Assembly (NCBI RefSeq): GCF_043290135.1
Contig: NC_134703.1
Coordinates: 115,815,005 to 115,879,004 of the forward strand
Length of the DNA stretch: 64,000 bases
DNA from: Rhipicephalus microplus
Lineage: Eukaryota; Arthropoda; Arachnida; Ixodida; Ixodidae
Direction of reading: 5' to 3'
The notes below the pieces were generated by a model. It was not told where the DNA came from. It searched no databases and saw only the letters and a list, made by a program, of their open reading frames with translations. This document shows, one piece after another, positions 1 to 42,439 of the stretch. Both the position numbers and the translations under genes were made by a program. Position 1 is the first letter of the stretch. The number at the start of each line of letters is the position of its first letter.

Positions 1-63
1 GAGGCGTGAGTGCGAGGCGTTAACCACTGAGCTACGGAGAAGCACCTCCGTGAACGTTCAAAC
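1..63 (-). repeat. tRNA-derived SINE head, cut by window edge
   Basis: On the minus strand there is an A-box-like TAGCTCAGTGGTTAACGCC followed by a short spacer running off the window. The plus strand shows the complement, including ccactgagctacgg. A similar head at 53190-53240 is followed, some 400 bp on, by sequence resembling 140-290 here, so both may belong to one composite repeat family. Confidence 0.5.
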
Positions 64-730
64 CTGAAGCTATTTATATCTACCATATAAGACTGGTGAC
101 GGGCATCTTGGGGGGGACTATCGTGTTTGCAGCATTAGCAGCAAGATGGCGCAATGATCGCGCGTCGCCACATCATGAAGATGCAGCAGCGCGTAGCCCC
201 GTCTCCCACGCGTATTTCGCTTCACGGAGAGGGAGGTAGACGCTCAATCGCGCGCTCTTATCCCACGGTGGGAGGATCGTACGTCTTGTCCGGCCTTTGG
301 CTTTCACAGTACCGATTCTGTTGTAGTTACCGGCCACACAAAGGTCACTGCAATCGTTTCACAGTTTCCGCTTGCGAAAAGAGAAGGCTTTTCAGACACA
401 GCGAACTAACAACTGAGACGCTTACTCGCGTTCATCTGTACCTGTGAGTACCTTTCGGGCGCTATTTGTGCGTGAGAAACACGGGGCACGTTTTGATCTG
501 CTTGCCATTCTGTGCCTGACCTTACAATTTGTTGCTATCGCGTTCATTGCTTCGCCTTTGCGGCAAAGCTGTGGCTTTTTTGCGAACTATGATGATGATG
601 AAACTACAAATGCACACCACTAGCAGTATTGCCTAATATTTTGCTTTTGAGGTGTAAATATGATTTGTCGGTATATAAATTTGCTGCTATGTAACGCAGC
701 TAATTTCATCAAACTTTCCGTATTTCGCAG

Positions 731-30233
<29,503 letters not shown>

Positions 30234-30537
30234 CGTCCGTAGAGTATTGTACAATTTACTGGTCATAGTTTCAAGCATCAGCCATCAAGAAAGAAGGAGC
30301 GTACTGGAATGCGAAACAATTCTGAATGGAGCTCAACGTGGATATCACAGTGAATTTCCAGTGACACAAGTCGATCTTTTGAATCCGTGAGGCCGTAGCC
30401 AACCAAGATATGTATACCACCTTTTAACACCAAGAATATACTACCCGGTGACGAGCGTCATTTTTTGGAAAACGCCGACTCCAACGGGCGTATCGTAAAG
30501 AACACGCGTTGCTAAGTTTGAACTATAATTTTAAGAG

Positions 30538-30547
30538 AATAAATAAA
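30538..30547 (+). terminator. Poly(A) signal pair for the peroxidase gene
   Basis: Two overlapping AATAAA hexamers about 305 nt after the stop codon, the first good signal downstream. This implies a 3' UTR of roughly 320-340 nt. No other gene nearby would use it. Confidence 0.6.
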
Positions 30548-31530
30548 AAAAAACTTTAGAATACTTTCGTTGCTCTCCTGTTTCAGTTTACCGTTTTATT
30601 GTATCTTGATGTATAGCCATATTGTGGAACTAGTTGAGGTACGTTCAATAACTTGAAAAGCTGACAATGAGCATTATGTATGAGGACAGTGATTGGGACT
30701 ACTTTGCACGTATCTCAAATTTATTGGTTCGACCTACTAACCTTGACCCAAGAGCATGCACATCTTTCGTGTTCGTAAAGCGGGAGTGTTCGTTGATTAT
30801 ATTACTGCTGTCAGGACTCCCTACCTTCATAGCCAGAGGACGCAGCTAGAATGTGCCTTAAACGCTCATAGTAGAAAATATGGCTGGTTTATTAACTTAA
30901 AAATACATTAAACTGTGAGACAAGCAACCACACCAGGAACTTCAAGCGTGGGTTTCTTGCTCTTCTGAAGATCGGTAGATGCTAATGCCGGTGGATAACT
31001 TCCCTTTGTGGCTGTTTCTCTCCGACACTAGGGAGTTTTAGAATAGCTCCCCGCAACCCCTAGCGGTGCGGTCGCTACCACTGCGCACGCGTCGTAACGC
31101 GAGCCGCCGTTCACATTTGCGGTCCACCCGCAAGAAATCCGAAATAGCGCGCGGCCCATGCAGCCCGCAAGGTCCGCAAAGCGCTGGTGTCGAGGCTATG
31201 GCGTAGCTGCGATCATGCATTTGGGTTTTCCGCGAGGGCGAACGCTATTATGAAAGAACAGTGGTGATCTGAGCTTGTAAAATTTGGTCACGTAAATGAA
31301 TGGTATACCGGCGTCGCAAAAGAAATATAACTGGAGAGCAATTCTCCGAGGGCGTTGTGGAAATACATAACGATGATGAAATAAAAGCACTTTGTAAGAG
31401 ATGCTGCAAAGTCAACATGAAGTACTATACACACATGGAGAATTCCAACTTTGCAAATATTGAATTCCGAACACGCGTTTCGGTGGTGACGCGATGAGCC
31501 GCCTAATGCTAGAAATAATGTAATATAACT
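30548..31530. other. Gene-free stretch after the peroxidase gene
   Basis: Nothing recognisable. A GC-rich patch at 31040-31200 (aatagctccccgcaacccct...gcgcggcccatgc) could be an old element. No ORF has family resemblance. Confidence 0.4.
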
Positions 31531-31634
31531 TTGGACGATAGTTATAGCGCGACAACAGAACGACGACAAAGGAACAAGAGGGAGACTGTTCTGTTTTCAC
31601 GCTATAGCTATCACGTCATACCAACTAGTCCAAA
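31531..31634. mobile_element. Foldback MITE copy
   Basis: ttggacgatagttatagcgcgacaac and the inverted ttctgttttcacgctatagctatc...ccaactagtccaaa. Same family as the intronic copies at 13176 and 17653. Confidence 0.75.
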
Positions 31635-32079
31635 CCGCCAGGCGTCTATAATTTTGGGATTTCACATGCTGAAAATTTACCCTGTTGTACGTTCATGTTT
31701 TGTACTGAACATGGTTTTGGTATTCTCGTAACAGCAAGTCTAGTAAGCATACGGCATGATGTTATGTTAAATTGTTGTTGACGTTTACTATATATGACAT
31801 AATAAAGTTTTCTAACCACAAAACTGCAAAAGAGGCCATTCGCCTGCCCTTGAGAGACGCCCACGGGCAAGAGCTCCAGAGGCTTTTCGAACGAGCACAC
31901 TGCTCGGTTATCCATGGGGAGAGGGAAATCTTCATTAGTGGCGCCTTCAACCCTGATCTTTTTCTTCCTCTTTCCCCTCGCATCCACCCCTTTCGCCTTC
32001 ATTCCCCTATCTCCCCTGGCGACACATGCCTATCCTATTCCTTTGCCCTTTTTCTTATAGTGTACACATATTCCGAAGG

Positions 32080-32430
32080 AGTACGGCCGCTAGCGTAGGC
32101 CCGGTCCTAGCGAGCCGCAGGGTACGCGTTAGCCGTCGCCGTGGCGAGAACACGATACTGCTCAAGGTCGCAACACTTTATTGTCTGTGGCAACACCAAA
32201 ACCCGGTACAGAGCTCGTTGCAGAAGCGCAGCGGGAAAGCAAATGGGCTTATCCACGCCACGGGCGAGAAGTACTATACAGGGGTGCCGCGACCACGTCT
32301 CCGTGGGCAAAACTGATTCACGGTGACACCGCGACAAAGGACCCGGTTGCTCGAGCGAGGGCAAAGGCGCTCGCGTTGGCTTCGGAGAGATACGGGTTGG
32401 CGTAGCCTGGCCACGCACTATAAGACACCA
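32080..32430 (-). mobile_element. Possible LTR-like GC-rich block (tentative)
   Basis: On the minus strand a TATA-like cttatagtgcg (about 32420) is followed some 230 bp later by an AATAAA hexamer inside gacaataaagtgttgcg (about 32180), resembling U3-R-U5 spacing. No termini or target duplication were found, so this is a guess. Confidence 0.3.
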
Positions 32431-32689
32431 CACCGTTCTTCAGCCTAGCATTCGGAAGGGGGGCGACAAAAGGTAAGCGTTCACCGTGGGCGCAAGACGC
32501 CGTTGGCGAAGTCCGAACAAGCCCCAAAAGAAAGGGAGCTGACGGACGGAAAAAAATGCGTCCAGGAGAACTTCTCTCCCACTCCCGATGCGCGCACGCG
32601 AAACGTCCCCGAGAGACCAGAGAACACCTATGCACTACCAATTAGAGAAGGGAAACTGTACCTTTGACATTGCAACGAAAATAAGGGTA

Positions 32690-32830
32690 GCGGCGGCATC
32701 GTGAACTAACTTATCCGACCTAGAGATGGCGCTGCTAAGACTATCATCATCATTGCGCTAGGGCAATATGGCGGCTGTTTTGGTGGCGGGTGCGGGTGGT
32801 CGTGGTGTGCGCCCGCAGGTTTAGAGGCGT
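32690..32830 (+). promoter_or_regulatory. Possible YY1-type start region with short frame
   Basis: GC-rich patch with aaTATGGCGGCtg at 32766, matching the AATATGGCGGC/AAGATGGCGGC core seen at many metazoan transcription starts. The ATG opens a 17-codon frame (Ala/Val/Gly-rich) ending at CAG before GTTTAG, a weak donor. It could be a first exon whose partners lie outside or were missed. Not supported by any second exon. Confidence 0.25.
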
Positions 32831-34149
32831 TTATTCGCTCCTGTTGCGGGGTGGTGTTCACGCACATGGCAGCCTAATGTTACCATACGTAAATGTTTTC
32901 GCTATGTCACCAGGTGACCGAGAGGCCTCAACTGGCAAAAATCACGCCAACCAAGTAAGCTTACATCGTTTAGTGACAATCGTGAATGTTGCAGTATACA
33001 TGTAAACAAGGAACACTGTCTCTCACAATGTTGAACAATGCACGAAAAAAAACAGCAGTAATAGCCACCGGTTTAATAAAATTACCCGCTGAAATTGTGT
33101 AACTGTGTCACTTTTCTTCTACAGTCAGACAACGATATTTACACTGGACACCCCTTGCACAGTACTTGGTGCCGCACTGCCCTTTGTCTTTCTCACCACA
33201 CATGCCCTCAAAATGTGCAGTGTCAGTACGATTAGCCTGAGCCCCGCAGTATTATATTTGACAACAGATTGGCAAGAGGCACATCGCGTTGAATAAAAAG
33301 AAATGACCCCGCGCTGTTGTGCTAGGTATCCCTGCATATAACACTGTTCTCGATATTGTGTTTATTATCTATGTGTTCATGCCTGCGCGTCTCATCTTTT
33401 ACGACTAACTAAATCAACTTCCAGTTGCGGTAAGCACGTGATTCTTGAAAAAAAAACACCATTTACATGATCACGTTGAAAAGTAAACTTAGTTTATGTT
33501 TTAAAAGAGGTAAAAAGAATGCAGTGACAGACACTTCAATTGAGTAACAGACGGCGAATAATGAAAGCCCGAGTCAAACATCTCAGCAAGTCAACATTCT
33601 TGTGTAAGTTGTCGCGGATGACAAGTTCAGAGAATGAGCTACTCTTGCCCTTGCTCGCCCACTGTTGATCAGCTGACACACGAGATAGAGGATGCCTGTT
33701 GGTGTTCCCAAAAGCATTCATTTGTAAAAAAAAAGAAAGTATGCAGCAGTGGACAGCCCTCGCAATACACTACACATGAGAATAGGGACATATGCAAAAC
33801 TAGTAAAACTAGACACCTGAGAAGTGCTGTAAGTCGCGGTATCAATGAGGCAGTGAATAATCATTGCAGTCAAATCTGTATAATGAAATTTTCTACGATG
33901 GTTATTCATAAAGTAGGGGCCATTTCATAATCTTTCAATATTTGCACGTCCGACTGAATAGTTATAAGCTTAGCACATTCTTCTACTCCTCAGCGAAAGT
34001 ACTGAAGTTCTGACTCAGTAGTCATCTGCTTGCCGGGGAACGCAGACAGCAATGTTAGCGAATATTCTTGCCCCCACCTGTTGTAAGGTGCACACTGTAA
34101 TTACATTTTCGCATGCAAAAGAATCACTAGCTTTTCCACTTTACGGGGA

Positions 34150-35215
34150 GTTGTGTCTAATTTATGGACCAACTGTGAGGAGTGAAGCAAGTGTCAGAAC
34201 ACGGTGTGGAGACTTCCGAAATGGCTGCACAAATGTGTACAGCAAAAAGTGGAGCGCCACCCCAAGCATTCAGACCAACCGAACTGTTCAAGTGGACTGG
34301 ATATTGCAATAGATTCACGATTAACAGTTAGTGGTCTGTAAGACATGATTCCCTTTGTTGGCCTCGCTACAATTGGCACAATTGTAGCTGATATGTCCAA
34401 GTATGACAGAGCTCGTTCAAGCTAGATTCCAAAATGGCTTACTGACCAACTCAAACACCAAAGAACGTCAAGTGGACGAGCGTTTTTCAAATGCTACCGA
34501 TAAGACAGGGATGATTTGTTATCACACACTGGTGCACAGGTGACGGTGCTTGATTGTGTACGTTATTGCAGAAACAACGCAGTGGTGCCACGACTCCTCT
34601 CCACAAAAACCGAAAAAAATTAAGCAAGTAGCTTACTCCAGTTAGAAAATGTTGGCTACCATTTTCCTAGTCAAAAAGGGCATTTTGAGTGTTTAATTTC
34701 ATGAAATGTGGGCCACAGTTACAGCTGACGTATACTGTGAAACACTCACCTCAATAAAAAATACGATGAACATTGATGACGTCACAAATTCTCATCTGGA
34801 ATCGTCCTCCTACATGACAACGCGCATCCTTGTACCACAGTCAGAACCAATGGGAAGATAAAATAGTTTTGTTGGGAACACTGATAGCAATCCCTATTGT
34901 CCAGAGCCAGCACCATGTGATTATTCGCTCTTCTGTCACTTGAAACAGTGGCTCGGGGCGACGTTACGTTCGGGGCACGATTTGAAGTCTGAGGAATTCT
35001 AGATCACTGGTCACGACAGGTTCAATTACCAGGTGGCGATCTTTTATGCAGATTGACTAAAGAACTTACTGCGATGATACGAAAAGTGCTAAGAAGTCAG
35101 TAGCGATTGTGTAGAAAAGTGAAGTTGGTTTTCGCTAAAGTGCCCACCAATAAAAACTTTTGCTCATGGATATTTACTTGTTTGGAACCAAATCGCCCTT
35201 ACTTTTTGAATGACT
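34150..35215 (+). pseudogene. Dead mariner transposase
   Basis: Frames broken by many stops still follow mariner transposase order: RCGDFRNGCTNVYSKKWSATPS (helix-turn-helix end), WCHDSS.QKPKKIKQ and KMLATIFLVKKGILSV near 34650, YCETLTSIKN near 34735, EPAPCDYSLFCHLKQW near 34905 (the region before the third catalytic Asp) and YEKC..VSSDCVEK near 35080. The right end ttactttttgaatgactct is a mariner-type terminus. The left terminus was not found. Old and inactive. Confidence 0.85.
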
Positions 35216-36035
35216 CTCAAAGTTTTTATGCTTTGCATTGACTGATGAATAAATGAGTTTTTTTTTGTGTCATCAAATACACTGCCCATACGATGAACGA
35301 CAGCAGAAGCTAGCTTCACATTTTCATTCTTCACTACTTCCTAACTGCCTGCCTCACTCTTACCATGAGTATCATACGAAATTAGTCCTTTTGGCTACAT
35401 AGTTCGCAGCCATATCAAGGAAATAGCTGTTAGAACACATTCAAATCATCAACATGCACAAACACTGACCAAGTGTGATTATATCTACTGAGTGCACTCA
35501 GACATTGTTCTGTTAAAAATAAACATACCTTTAAGAATTCCTTGTCATGTGTCAGGTCTTTTACATAGAACAAATAATAATACATTAAAAGGTCGTTATT
35601 TGAACTTGGTTAAGTAAAAGTACACAGCCCTGTGTATTTCTACGCGGGAAATCTCTCGATAATTTGAACACAATGGTATCCAAAATAGTTATTTCAAACT
35701 TGGAGCCCCTTGTTTTTGTTGCTGCTTGCAGAAGTCTGTCGAGAGTGATCGCAATAATTTGCGAAATGAAACCAAACTAAATTTACTAGAGGTGGAAAAC
35801 AACCAAACAGCAGCATTTCTGAGCAGATGGAATTTTGGATGCTGAACTGGAGCCCTTTGGGCAAGTCATGAATGATGGTCATAGAGTCACAGTTGTAAAA
35901 AATACAAACGAATGCAAATTACTGATTACTTTTCATTTTGATTGCGTTAACTCCGTCAGGTTAGCAAACATATGTTTTGAAGCATAAATATTGATATATG
36001 TTTCAACTTTGAGGCTGACTGCTTCCGTGCATGTC
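35216..36035. other. Gene-free AT-rich stretch
   Basis: No coding signal, repeats or elements recognised. Confidence 0.4.
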
Positions 36036-36662
36036 GGTGTTTGTTTTTGGCGTATCATCAGCCTGATTACACCCACTGCAGGACAAAGGCCTCTTCCATG
36101 ATCCGCCAATCAAGCTGGTGTTGTGCATTCTACTGCCACGTTATGCCGGCGAACTTTGTAATATCATCGGCTCACCCAATTTTCTCTCTCCCCTTCGTGC
36201 ATTTACCTTCTCTAAAAATCCAGTCAGTTACCCTTAATGACCAGTGGTTATCCTGCTACGTGCTACTTGCCCGGTCCATGTTCATTTCTTCTTTTTGATT
36301 TCAGCTATAATATCCTTAAACCTGGTTTGTTCCCTGACCCACTCTGCTCTCTTGTTGTATCTTAAGGTTACACCTACCATTTTGCTTTCTATTGCTCGCT
36401 GCATTGTCCTCAATTTAAGCTGAACCCTATTTGTAAGCATCCAGGTTTTTGCTCCATAGGTAAGTATTGGCAATATGCAGCTGTTAGATACCTTACTCTT
36501 GAGAGTTAGTGGCAGATTATCATTCATGATTTGAAAATGCTTGCCGCATGTGATCCACTCCATCCTTGTTCTTCTAGTTATTTCACTCTCATGGCTCGGT
36601 CTCGCCATTGCTACCTCTGCAAGACATGTCTTGCTTAATGAAGACACGAGTTCTTGCACATT
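36035..36662 (-). pseudogene. RTE-like LINE, C-terminal fragment
   Basis: The minus strand reads EITRRTRMEWITCGKHFQIM, LPLTLKSKVSNSCILPILTYGAKTWML, then RTMQRAIESKMVGVTLRYNKR and, after a frame break, WSLRVTDWI and EEAFVLQWV. This is the characteristic C-terminus of RTE-clade reverse transcriptases that are abundant in arthropods. Truncated upstream, with stops. No functional protein. Confidence 0.85.
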
Positions 36663-39605
36663 TTTTTAAAGCTTTGATAGTGTCACTCGTAACATGCACG
36701 CGGTATCAGTAACTGTTTCAACACTACTATAGCTGTACCCAGCACTGCCCTGTAACAGTCTTCACATTCACAGCAACCTATACTTAATGTGGAAAAGAAG
36801 TGCTGCAAAATCTGCACTACTCCAGGTCCATTTGTTACCTAGTTATATGTTATAGTCTATGCATAGTTTCACACGTAGAGTGAAGTACAGTATGTGGACC
36901 ACATCATATGCACTGCCCAAGAAATTTGAACCCTACACATTTCCTCTAAACTGAGTAATTCATAAAGCAAGCAGCAGCAATCTGTGCACCCCATTTCGTA
37001 CAGCTTGAACATACCGTACACTATCACTACTTTTCAGTATAAGGCTTCCATTTGTCCGCCTGGTATATTGGTGGCGCATGGGGTTGTAAATATGGCAACT
37101 GTTGAGCTTCTTACGACTTGATGCGAGTATCTCGGAAATCAATGGTCTCTGTTTTGTCCAGTTTTCTGAGAAGAAAAAAAAAAAAGGCAAAGTCACGAGG
37201 AGGGTAAGACAGAAATAGTTAAGCGAAAATAGGTTGTATAAATAAAGTGTCTTTAACCATACCTGGCGAGTTGCGAGGATTTCGGCCCATGAGCTTGCTT
37301 TCAGTCTCCGCTGACTTGGGGTAGGTTCAGAGCGATGAAGCATCCAAACAAACACAGGTATCAGCAGCTCCTTGGAGGCTGCGGTTGGCTTGTAAGAAAA
37401 AAAAAACAGTCCTGGTTACACTGGTAGAAGTGTGAACAGATTTGTGATGCATGACTAAGAAGAATGTATATGGGAACACTGCATATAAGAAAGGTAGCAC
37501 GGACATAACACTGCTTGTTTTGTGGATTTGTCTTGTGGATGGCATTTTAATGAATTCGTTTCAGCGACGTTCTTCAGAGGACAAAGCTAGGTAATTGCCC
37601 AACTGGATGTACTATATGGTTCATGCAAATGTAATATGCTTGATTGTAAACTTACGAAAAATGTAAAAACGCATATATGTACTAAAGGTTCACTTGGCTC
37701 TATTATGTATTGAATTTATGAGCATATATTGCAGCAGATTCACTTTGAGCAGAAACAGGCAAAAGTTATGCTGCGATGATGTGATCTGTGCTACAAAGTT
37801 TGGCAGTAAAGATATTTTCAGCGAATATAATAACGAAGTAAAAAAAAAACTCAAATATTCACAAGTGTGCATCTCATTTGCTGTGAAAGTCGAAAAGCCT
37901 TATGAAATGACAAGAAATGTAGCACATGAAAAAGAAAGGGGTGATGTTTAGATGAAAAGCATCGAATTTTCACTCATCGGCGAGCACGCCCACGTTGTGC
38001 ATGATCATTAGGTTTTAGTAGGCAGTCTCTGAGCGATTTGCCGGCGTTGAATTTTTACGCTGGAGGCTGCGCAGCCGAATGTCGGTAAAACACAGCAGCT
38101 GACATGGTGTGTTCACAGGCTTTAGGCACGTTCGCTTTGTCATAGCGGCACGTAAAGTCTGACACACAAGCTCGGATTGATATATCTAAGCTGAATGAAA
38201 ACGGAGCTTCGTAATGCCGATCGATAAAAAAAAAGCGGCTAATCGTGGTACAACATGACCAAATTAACCGACAAAAATGCACTCGACGACTATGGGCTGC
38301 TTTTAGAGCATCAGGATAATCTCAACACTAGAACTCAAACATTCACTGCTCTTGTATTAATAGTAAAAGTAATACAAAATATTTTCATCAGTTCTTATAA
38401 ATAACGAGGTGGTAACTACTCTTCTAACGGTCTTTTGATACACCATGAAATAAACATTTTAGCCCCTTTGAGCGCCCCTAACAGGAAAACAGCACAGTAA
38501 CTTATCTGACTGCTAAAAGAGGAGTGAGTAGTTCCACTATACGCGCACATGATGAAACTCGCCGTGGTCGATTATTTCACCCTCTACCGCGATCGCTGGA
38601 ACTTGAGAGTTTCCGGGGCTTAGAGAGACTGCGCGCACGGTGCCACAGTCGACATCCGCTATCGGGTGAGAGGGGTTGAACGTCACTCCCCGCTCTCCCA
38701 GCGCGGCAGACCACGGAGGAGGGGAGTCATGTCAGGACATGAGAACGGCAAAAAGGGGCGGCAAAGCCCGCTCACAGGTGGTGAGCTAGCCTCAATTTCC
38801 ACATCCTCTATTCACCCCGATATCCCCTCTCTTCACCCTAACTTCGAATTCTTACCCCATTATATTGCACTGCACATGGCTATTCCATAATTACCCTTAA
38901 TGATCTCATCATGTCCTTCCTCCTCGGCCTTACGTCTCTTGTACTAACCTTCGCCTGTCCTACATTTACCGGTATTTTCCTTTCCCACACCATTTCCATA
39001 CCATAAATATATTGCTATGCCATACATATTGTTGTATGTGTGGCGTCGTGCATGAATATGGTGTGGTATAGCCTCTCCCTTATTTCTTTTACTCTTCCTC
39101 CGCCTCACAGCATCCCTGCTTACCTCACATCATTTTCTCACCACAGTGCTTACATACTTAACTATACACGGCTACACCTAACATGGCTACGGCCATACAA
39201 GGTGTCGCCAGCGTGACGCCAAGCGACATGACACTACAACACACCGTAGCCCGGGACACTGAAGTACTATGCACTCAAAACCACGGTGTTTAGCCGAAGC
39301 ACACCGTAATTGAGGGCTCCTGCTATTTCGACACTCGGCTATTGTTTAACGCAGGTGCCGTCTCCTTATGAAACGGTCGGTTCCTTTCTGCACACTTTTT
39401 TGTTTTTAATGAATGTCGTAACCACCACTACCGCTACTAACATCACACAGTCATTGCCGCTGAAGTGGATTCAACCGTAATAGCAGGGAGCCTTTCTACT
39501 ACTGTAGTGCCCTCGTTTAGATGGCGCGCAAAACGAAGGACGCTTGACCGAAAAAAGAAGAAAGGCGCTTGGCGCGCTGTGGTACGTGAAGCCAAGGCCA
39601 CGTAG

Positions 39606-39653
39606 GGAGCCTTCATGTGCGCGCGTCTCGGTCGCATGCACATGAAGGCTTCC
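39606..39653. repeat. 15-bp inverted repeat with 17-base loop
   Basis: Left arm GGAGCCTTCATGTGC (39606-39620), right arm GCACATGAAGGCTTCC (39638-39653), one base inserted. Loop contains cgcgcgtctcggtcgcat. Confidence 0.8.
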
Positions 39654-40345
39654 TAAGGCCACGGACGCAGGATAAAAACCAGGTGGCTCGCGTTCTCTGC
39701 TGGCGTCGATTGTCGTTCAGGCGTCTCTTTCCTCTGTTCATGTGATGTAATCAAACACAACTAACTTTTGGTCGTGAATATCATGTATTTGACTGGGTTC
39801 GATGACATAGCTAAAGGAATAAGAAAGGTGATGACAAGTATCGATTTCCCAGTTTCGTGGTGCGTTTGTTCGAAGCGCTTATTATGTGTACAGGCGCAAG
39901 CGAAAGCCTAACTTGAGCAAGTGCTGGGACTCCTCATAGTAGGATACACGCGCGTTACATTGCGTAGGTGGTCCGATATGTATGTATATGTCGATGTCAT
40001 ATACACGGTTTTCGGAGTTCGGAATGGGAATATTGAATTTCCTTTACTGTCGTTTTAACTCGGAGAAGGAAAAAAATGCTTCTTGTCGCACGTAATATGT
40101 GAATCTGTTCCAACTTTGTGCTTTTTCTCCTTGTTTTCTTGAGTGATTCGTGATCTGTGAGAATACTGAAGTGCTGTGTGTTACATCCTGTCTATGTTCT
40201 CTTGTTTGTACACGCCACTGAAGTGATTATGTTACACCAGACAGTTGTACTCACCTGAGATTTTGTTACCAGTTTGCAATAAACTTCCCTGTCACAATGT
40301 CCACATTACACTGGTGCGTTACAACAAGTTTTAGCGGGAAGGCTC

Positions 40346-40912
40346 AGTGCTCTCCCATAGTTGAGTACAAAGTACTCGAAATCGTTAAACAATTTTTTTC
40401 TAAACAATGAGTAGCAGTTCCTTGTGCATTTGTAAACATATCTTTCTGTCACAATTTTTGGTGTGTCCGTGCATGTTGTGTTCCATTGCGATGTTCTGTT
40501 GGATTGTAATTGATGTTCAGTGTTCATGAGAATAAATTTCTCTAAACACTCTAAATCATCAACCATTTTTTCTAAACACACTTTGGCGCTGTTCCATGTT
40601 GCGTTCATAGAATTCTAGTCAAAGTGGCCCTATCAAGTGTGCTTTATGCTCTCCCATAATAGAATACCAAGTGTCTAAATTGTTAACCACTTTTTATAAG
40701 CACACAGAGCTTCTGATTATGTAGGGCGGCTTAATGCTCTCCCGTACTTAATTACGAAGTGATCTAAATCGTGAGACAATTTTGCTAAACACAGGTCCCC
40801 GCGCTTGGGGCAGCCGATGTGCTGCGAAAACTGTGTTGCGGACAGCTGACTGCTCTCCCACAGTAGGGTGCACATTGTACCCTAAATCATAAACCATTTC
40901 TTCTCAACAAGG
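40346..40912 (+). repeat. Array of degenerate 60-nt motifs with palindromic core
   Basis: Motif roughly ctctcccatagtagagtac, then agtactctaaatcgttaaac, then atttttctaaacaca. It occurs at 40346, 40545 (partial), 40644, 40733 and 40850, with further copies at 43770-43827 and, inverted, at 29181-29240. The best core is GAGTAC-3 bases-GTACTC. Confidence 0.75.
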
Positions 40913-42039
40913 GTGACAATGTGGATGTATTCCTGAAAAAACAAACTAGTAGAAAGTTATCGCGAGAACTTGAAGCCCAGCAATAAAATAAAGTGAAAGA
41001 AGGGCACGCTGGGAATCGTGACCAGCTAATTGCGAACGAGGGGGCAGATGCATGCGAGGTCTTTGTCTTGTAGACATCGTGTGCGCGTGTACGTCATTTT
41101 TTTAACAGTGAAACCTGTATATGGCTAGGAGAAACGAATACGATTCGGCGTCCGTATCACAAGTGGTGTCTATTGGCGCTGTGTCGTACCCAAGCACGAG
41201 TGCCATTCGCTGCGCTTTGAGGGACGTCGTCCATCTCGTTGCTGCCATGGTGGTCAGCACGTGCGCATCAGTTTATATCTAGACCATCCACATTGTTAGG
41301 GCACAGATCTTATGTACTATCGGCATCAAATGAAACGCGAACAGCGGAGCGCGTGGCACAAGCCTTATCAATGGCATAGTGCGCGCCGTCTACCAGTCAT
41401 TGACACAGACAGGCCTGCACATCCGGCGTGGCAGCACTGCGCGATCCCCCTATAGTGCAATAGTTCTGCTTGTGTTCCAGGTATGGTTATGGTATTTGAA
41501 AGGAAGAAAATGAAAAAAATACAGAGCTTAAACTACTGCAGCCGAAGGCATGTATTGTAGCACGCGTTGTCATCACGGAGTCCATAATCACGGAATGCCT
41601 GGCAAATTATATTTATAGCAGACAAAACTTGGTTCACAATGCTGGCGATTTCACGCTGTTCTACTTCGTGCCGCTAAAGTGAAACCATTTGCGCTCTCTC
41701 TTCCGAAGAAACGCTCGGCATTTCCAGTTAAGGTGAAGCCTTTTCCGATTGGTCTCTGAAAGAAGGGTGCGGGTGAAGCAGCGCTGGATAAAGAGATACG
41801 ACGATCGTTTGAAAATCAACCGCGAACCGATTATACATATATATTTTTATCTTGCCAAGACACTGATTGCACTGGGACGCTGAAGTAAAAGCAAGGAATT
41901 GCGAGCGATACGATCAGAAGCACTTGGCACGCCCACGATGGCCACCATTATTACCACACAAAAACTAGGGTAGAAACGGAGAAAACGCACTCTAGAGGAA
42001 TCGCGCAGTGCTGCCAAAGCAGATGTGCACCCCTGTCAA

Positions 42040-42435
42040 TGGTGATGACTGGACGGCCAACACTATACTGCTTCTAATGCTTGAAACACGCGCTCCACTG
42101 TTCGGGTTTCATTTGACGCCGATAGTACTCCCGAACAGCGGACAGCTTCAGAAGAGCGCCGAAAGTAGAAACTTCAGATAGCTCACATTCGCCAGAACGA
42201 TGCTGCAGTCCGGGTAAAAAAAAAGGCCAGGTTGCCCAATGCCGGCAGCAACTGCATATCGATGATCCAGTAGCCTTCGAAGCCGCGCTAAATCGCGAAC
42301 GGGAATGCAAGCGCCGATGGGCCGTGGCAGGCGGATCCTGTAGAGCACGCAGCCGAGTTAACTCGCGATATCAAACGCTTGCAACAATGGCGCGCCGAAC
42401 AAGCGGCTTTCCGGGCACAACAGCGGTTTTCCGGG
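42040..42435 (+). pseudogene. Helitron-like N-terminal fragment, part 1 (tentative)
   Basis: From about 42262, and with a frame shift at about 42310, the frame reads EAALNRERECKRRW, then ADPVEHAAELTRDIKRLQQW and RAEQAAFRAQQRF. This Arg/Ala-rich repeat style precedes a CxxC block in tick Helitron-type proteins as I remember them. Part 2 at 42960 carries that block. A LINE separates the two. Confidence 0.4.
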
Positions 42436-42439
42436 CACT

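Larger units (their letters stand above)
36665..42040. other. Long stretch without recognisable genes
   Basis: Mostly AT-rich. Seen within it: a hairpin at 39606-39653, repeated 60-nt palindromic motifs at 40346-40912, a pyrimidine-rich stretch at 38790-39130 that resembles LINE 3' ends, and an old SINE-like fragment near 39290-39350 (gtttagcc..gagggctcc..atttcgac). No ORF resembles a known family. Confidence 0.5.
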
